From Epiperipatus broadwayi (lineage: Eukaryota > Onychophora > Udeonychophora > Euonychophora > Peripatidae), in the NCBI GenBank assembly GCA_028023455.1, contig JAQFVV010012508.1:498001-562000 (forward strand): a DNA stretch of 64,000 nucleotides. Direction: 5' to 3'. The position numbers and the translations under genes are program-made. How positions within the stretch are numbered: the first letter of the stretch is position 1; each line of letters starts with the position of its first letter. Below are positions 59,077-64,000 of the stretch, one piece after another. Under the pieces are notes generated by a model. That model searched no databases, was not told the origin of the DNA, and saw only the letters and a list, made by a program, of their open reading frames with translations.

Positions 59077-59715
59077 GGATATTAAAATATGAGTTTTTAA
59101 TGTTAGAGGGTTAAACTCTCCACAAAAAATGATCTGCTCACTAAATTGGTATGGCATTTCTTAAACCTCAGATCATGGAAATTATTGAAACAAAGATCTA
59201 CAGTGGCTCACAAATCAGTCCTACAGATAAGCTAAATTCCAAGGGCTATGCTGCCTTCTCTGACACATCTGACACTTCCTCAGTGGATATAGACATTATC
59301 ATCGATAAGGCCTGTCCATTTAGTTCATTTAAAATACTACATATTGATGCGCATTTACTAATAATTACATTTCTTCATAGAGCCATCACCTTTAACATAG
59401 CAATTGTCTACATCCCTCCAGGTCCCACTATAGTAAACAGAATTATTCAAACACTTAATTCCAAATTTGCAAATGCTGTGAATCTGATGATTATCTTAGG
59501 AGATTTCAACATGACATACCAGACTACCAATAAATGGTTACATCAACTATCATGTCTGATGATAAGTGGGAGAGGCTTTCTGCCAAGAAAGGCAGTGTCA
59601 TTCAATAATGGTAGTCATTCATCACTTACAGATCTGGTTTTCTATTTGCCATCACTACACAACATGGTAAGTATTCAACTGAAAAACTCTCCCCCTCTCT
59701 GATCATGCAGCTGTT
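59077..59715 (+). pseudogene. LINE ORF2: APE-type endonuclease
   Basis: FNVRGLNSPQK (59093-59125) marks the N-terminus. Catalytic landmarks follow: IETKI (Glu), IVYIPPGP, LGDFNMT (59498-59518, Asp/Asn), SSLTDLVF (59620-59643) and, one frame over at 59697-59712, SDHAAV (catalytic His). All four classic APE motifs are visible, but a frameshift separates the last. The enzyme nicks target DNA to prime reverse transcription. Confidence 0.85.
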
Positions 59716-61180
59716 TTGGTGTCACTGGATATAAATTCTTTTATCAGGACAACAATTAATACAGGAAGAACCATCAAAGTTATTCTACCATCATGTACGC
59801 CAGAATACCTTTTCTCAGAGGTATGCCTATATCTTTACAAATTGAAAGGTATTGCAATGAATCCAGTCCAAGTATGGTGTGAATTTATTAATCTACTTTC
59901 ATTCAACATTGATCAGCTCATCAAAATATCAACACCCCCAACAAAACTACTAAAGCTCATGGATGATACTTACAAAAAAAATATTGTCTCTTCCCAATCA
60001 AATCTCAATTGTCCCAGTCTAATAGCTTTAAAGAAAACATATCAATTGCTTACAAACCAATTTAGAAATTATATCTCCTTAAAAAGAGAAGGGTATACTT
60101 AAATAAGCCACACATGTATACCAGAAACTTTGTTAGATGGGTGCTAGGACACTCCTCCCAAGTTCGAGTCCCAACAGCTATTAAAATTCAATCCAATATC
60201 TGTGGAGATTTTATGTTAGGGAAACTCTACACATTCTATAGAGAGAAATTCTAGTAAGTCTCCCCACTAAATCTAATGACTTTTTCACGGATAGATTAGA
60301 AAATGAAATTAGTATTACTTCAAAATACTTCATTCAAAAAATAGAAGTAATGCCAAACTCATGTCATCCTGGTATAGATGGAAATCACAAATTTGTATAC
60401 AAGCACCTTGATAAAATTGCAGCACAATACATGCTTAACATAGTCTCTTATCTTGCTAAAGACATCCATAAAATACTGGGCTTAAATCAAATTATGCTTG
60501 TGCCATTCATGAAAAAGAAACAGTTTCAAACACTACAAACCTACATCTAATTTCAATGTGCTTTCTTGGCATAAAGATAATAGAATCAGTGATAAAAGAC
60601 AAAATAGAACCATTCATTATTTCAAACCTATCAAAAATGCAATTTGCCAAAAACGAATCCTCGACAGGACAGGTGGCTTTTCTATTCAAGTCAACTATAG
60701 AAACTGTTAGTGAAAAAAATACAGGCCAATTGTTGTTCAGCTAGATATTGAAGCCACATTTGACATAATATCCATCAGTACTCTCTTTAAAACTCTACAA
60801 AAAAATACAGTTTCCAACACCTATCCCAACTTGCTTGCTAACCTACTTTTAAACCATGAGATTTATGTTGCCCTAATTGGCTAACTTCACCTCCAATCAT
60901 GCCGCATCAGTTCATTCCACAGGGCTCACCTCTCAAAACCTTATTGTTCATCGCCTATATCAACCCTCTTATAAAAATAATAGAAAATGAATTCTCAGGA
61001 GTCTATGTGTCTAACATTAATACCAACATCTCATGCATCGCATATATGAATGATATAGCAGTTTTTCTGTCATCCCAAAAGCAAATTCCCAAACTTCTGA
61101 ACATACTATCCAATTTTACAAAAGAATATAAACTAACATTTAATATAGAAAAATCATGTGCATGGAAATCTTCATGGTAA
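59716..61180 (+). pseudogene. LINE ORF2: reverse transcriptase
   Basis: Linker VSLDINSFIRTTINTGRTIK (59719 on); RT start CHPGIDGNHKFVYKHLDKIA; KKQFQTLQTYI; LDIEATFDIISIS (60748); FIPQGSPLKTLLFIAYINPL (60908-60967) and CIAYMNDIAVFLSS (61034-61075). The catalytic YADD position reads YMND, so the first aspartate is lost. Several stops split the domain. Confidence 0.85.
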
Positions 61181-61285
61181 TATCATTACTAAAGTTTTCA
61201 AAGGTAGACCAAGCCCATTTGTCAGGTTCAGTTTCTATTTACCCCATTCATCTATGAGATCGCTCATACAGAAAAATTTAATAAA

Positions 61286-62100
61286 GTGGAAAAGATTGTC
61301 AACTCACTTTCTAAAATCTACCACTTTCTCTATATGAAAATGGCCCTGTTTAACATGCTAGTGATTACAAAAATCACTTATTATACTCCAACAATAATCT
61401 ATACTAAGGCATTCACTAATAAAATAGATTCCTTACGCAGAAAACTATTCTGGGGAAAAAATATAATCTCAATACCTGTAAAATGTTTACGAAACCCCTT
61501 TCACAAAATGATCTTGGACTCCATTCCATACACACCTTCAGGATACAAAAACAATGAATATAATATAAACATGTGCACAAAAATTCCCATATTTAGAAGT
61601 TTCTGCCAAGATTGCACCCATGGACAGGTCACCTCCTCTCCAGGGACATCTGAACACATTAATTACACCAATACTATTAATCCACAACTTCAACTTTCAA
61701 ACCACCACAAGCCAAATATAAATATTGTCAAGTTCATCAACTTCTATATCCAAGTCAAGACGATGCACAAACTCACTTTATATCACTAATAAACAATTGT
61801 GTCACAAATTCAAACAGTGGTCACTTGAACCAAAATACTTTGAATTTCTTCTAAAGATAAATCTTGACTCGCTACCCAGATGATGTGTGTAATCTTGCCT
61901 TAGAGACTCGGAGACACAAAATCACCTATTTTTTCATGCCCAGGTCTAGAAAACATACGTGAAATAATTAGCATCTCATTCAAGGACAAAAAGATCAACA
62001 TGAAAAGCCTTTTTAACTCATTTAAAAGGGGTATATTTGCTCAAAATAAGAATCAGCACATTTATACTCTATGCATTGTGGTGCACAAGATGTAATTTCA
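61286..62100 (+). pseudogene. LINE ORF2: thumb and C-terminal region
   Basis: A 167-residue open stretch includes FNMLVITKITYYTPTIIYTK and KIDSLRRKLFWGKN, matching the post-RT region of L1/Tx1 LINEs. After a stop, LRDSETQNHLFFH (about 61900-61940) is the C-terminal Cys/His motif (E-x-x-HLFF-x-C), its last Cys lost. Confidence 0.75.
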
Positions 62101-62527
62101 TATATAACTATAACTCCAGAAGGCACCCAAAGACATTCAAAAATAAACTGTGAACCATACGTGAAAGAGACATGAGGATTACAAATCACACTAAGTTCAT
62201 TGACACTTGGAATAGTCTACAATTTATATAAACGTACTGACAAAAATTGGACACATTCTTGTTTTAGTTTGGTTGGAGTATATCTAATTGTATACAATCT
62301 TATTATTGAGTGATCACCCTTCCCCTTGTTGATTTGTTTGTATTTTTTTCCATATATACCTTTTCTTATCTTATTTCTTAAATATTACTTGTTTGTTAAC
62401 ATATACAATGTATTGATGAAATCATTTTACATATGTTGTTTCATGAACCAATTTATATGTAAGAACTATGTTCACCAATGAAACTTGTGTAACCTTTTTT
62501 GAATACTAATAAAGTTTATCCTTTGAA

Positions 62528-62575
62528 GCATAATAATAATGATGATGATGATGATAGTGATGATGATGATGGTGG

Positions 62576-62613
<38 letters not shown>

Positions 62614-62782
62614 GTGATGATGGTGATGATGATGATGATGGTGGTGATGATGATGATGATGGTGGTGATGATGATGATGATGGTGGTGATGATGATGATG
62701 ATGGTGATGATGATGGTGGTGATGATGACGATGGTGATGATGGTGGTGGTGGTGATGATGATGATGATGATGATGATAATAA
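62528..62782. repeat. (GAT)n microsatellite, ~255 bp
   Basis: Nearly pure GAT/GGT repeats bordered by AAT triplets on both sides. Frames through it give poly-Asp, poly-Met or poly-His artefacts. It is the shared 3' tail of two convergent LINEs. Confidence 0.95.
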
Positions 62783-64000
62783 TAATTCAATTCTTTATTT
62801 ATTTAATTTACATATCAACAGCATTTAACCAATTATAGATTGCGCAGTAAGGTACTTATTATATACAAATCTAAATAAGTATTTAAAAAAACAAAAACAA
62901 AATAATAACAATAAAATAAAAAAAACAACAAAATGAAGAAATAAGTAAAAAGGTAATATATCAAATGAAATTAAGGATAATATATTTTTAAGATGATTTT
63001 AGTGAATTGTTTAAAATCTAAATTAAAAACATCTTTATTAGCAAAATCTTTGTTATAAGTTCTAGGTAAACCGAAATAAAGAGGAAAATTTTAATATATC
63101 AGATTTACAAATTTTAAATTCAAAAATATTGTGAGAACAAATGTTATAATTCTGTTTCTTGATACTTAATCTAGAAAACAAATTACATATAGAAATAAAT
63201 ATTCTGGGAAATAAATTTATGAAGAAATTTAAGACCTCTTGTTTTTCATCTCAGCATTAAGTCAATATAGGGTTCATTATTTAAACAATTTAATTTTAAA
63301 ATTTTTGTCAAAAACAGACTGAATTTTTATGATTTCTGTCTTGTTATGAGGATTCCATATAATTGAACCATATTCCAAAATGGGACGTACTAAGGATATA
63401 AAATGTTTAATTTTTGTAAATTTATTAAATGCTTTTCCATATCTGCAAATTCATACAATATTAAGAGATTTATTCACCATAAAATTAATGTGGTTATGAA
63501 AAGATCATTATAGAAAAATATTATTCCTAGATCTCTTTGATGATGATTTGTTATGATTTTAGAGTAATCAATATAGTAGGAAAACCTTTAAGATTTCACA
63601 TTTTCTAGAGTAAGAGACAATGGAGCACTTATCCATATTTACATTTATATAATTATATTCATACCAATTCAAGAAATTATCTCTATTACATTGAAGTAAA
63701 AAACAATCATTAATAGAATAAATATGCCTTAAAATTTTGCAATCATTCACATAACATAGAAGATGTGAAAATTTAATATAATTTTTTAAGTCATCTATGT
63801 ATACATTAAATAATAATAGTGCAAGAACACTATTTTGAGCCCCCCCCCCAGTAAAGCAATAATATGGTAATGACAATTTATTGTTAAACTTCATATGAGA
63901 CATCCTGTTTGTAAGAAAAGAGTCAAACCAATTAATTAATAATTTGGAAAAACCTAATCTACAAAGCTTTTGAAAAAGAATTTTATGATTAACTCTATCA
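62783..64000 (-). mobile_element. Second LINE (Jockey/CR1-like RT), minus strand, runs off window
   Basis: On the minus strand, QNSVLALLLFNVYIDDLKNY (the QGSVLGPLLFN-x-YINDL block) and LLCYVNDCKI (YADD position, D to N) lie at 63840-63720, then NWYEYNYINVNMDKCSIVSY. Past a frame break LVRPILEYGSIIWNPHNKT (63400-63340) is the thumb motif. The 3' end AATAAATAAAGAATTG is followed by (ATT)n(ATC)n. The 5' part lies beyond the window. Confidence 0.85.

Larger units (their letters stand above)
57290..62527 (+). mobile_element. LINE of the L1/Tx1 group, nearly full length, decayed
   Basis: ORF1 with a zinc knuckle, ORF2 with APE endonuclease, RT and a C-terminal Cys/His region, then a 3' end TACTAATAAAGTTTATCC with an AATAAA-type signal, followed by (AAT)n/(GAT)n. 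The layout and the endonuclease opening N-x-RGLNSP fit the L1/Tx1 lineage. It carries many stops and frameshifts. Confidence 0.85.

Noticed and set aside
62499-62838. Asp-, Met- or His-rich proteins
   Set aside because: Translations of the (GAT)n microsatellite in different frames.

Overview
This window looks like non-genic DNA from an invertebrate animal. It is very AT-rich, has no convincing host protein-coding gene, and is packed with decayed retroelements: Penelope-like elements (PLEs), LINEs of several clades, a Gypsy/Metaviridae LTR element, tRNA-derived SINEs and a hAT-type non-autonomous element. The mix resembles mollusc genomes, and a cephalopod is plausible, but nothing here proves the taxon. 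All calls come from reading the sequence by eye.

Layout. 0-7.9 kb: AT-rich filler, three short tRNA-derived SINE copies, a LINE 3' end and two hairpin repeats. 7.9-11.5 kb: two direct terminal-repeat copies upstream of a PLE 3' end, a foldback repeat, an inverted/tandem repeat, a tandem 389-bp repeat and a 131-T homopolymer. 11.7-15.1 kb: SINEs and hammerhead-motif repeats. 15.7-19.3 kb: a decayed Gypsy gag-pol. 21-28 kb: foldback and tandem repeats and a 1.08-kb near-palindrome. 31.9-33.7 kb: a strongly G+T-skewed block of unknown identity. 34.3-39.0 kb: two adjacent PLEs, each with inverted terminal repeats, the first interrupted by a foldback insertion with a 12-bp target-site duplication (TSD). 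39.5-44.3 kb: more foldbacks and a polypurine tract. 45-47.7 kb: LINE C-terminus, an unidentified duplicated coding relic and a minus-strand PLE. 50.3 kb: hAT element with an exact 8-bp TSD. 51.5-52.1 kb: a 20-copy, 29-bp minisatellite. 52.4-54.0 kb: tandem hammerhead-motif units. 57.3-64 kb: a two-ORF LINE of the L1/Tx1 type on the plus strand, meeting a second LINE on the minus strand tail-to-tail at a (GAT)n tract.

Main observation. About thirty repeat copies, in at least six sequence families, carry the same small motif: CTGANGA, a short hairpin, GAAA, a very short hairpin ending in GTC, GTA, ATA or ATC, all enclosed by a complementary outer stem. This is the type-I hammerhead self-cleaving ribozyme. 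One copy (8425-8465) has every conserved core residue, another (14918-14959) has one mismatched stem pair, and many others carry single core mutations. The host repeats come in three arrangements: inverted pairs (foldbacks), head-to-tail tandems with periods of about 320-420 bp, and PLE terminal repeats. Several foldbacks have TSDs of 12, 13, 13, 19 and 22 bp, which fits target-primed reverse transcription and not a cut-and-paste MITE. I infer that the foldbacks are non-autonomous, retrozyme-like or PLE-derived elements mobilised by PLE-type machinery. Hammerheads in PLEs and retrozymes are established; the density, diversity and foldback architecture here are what deserve a second look.
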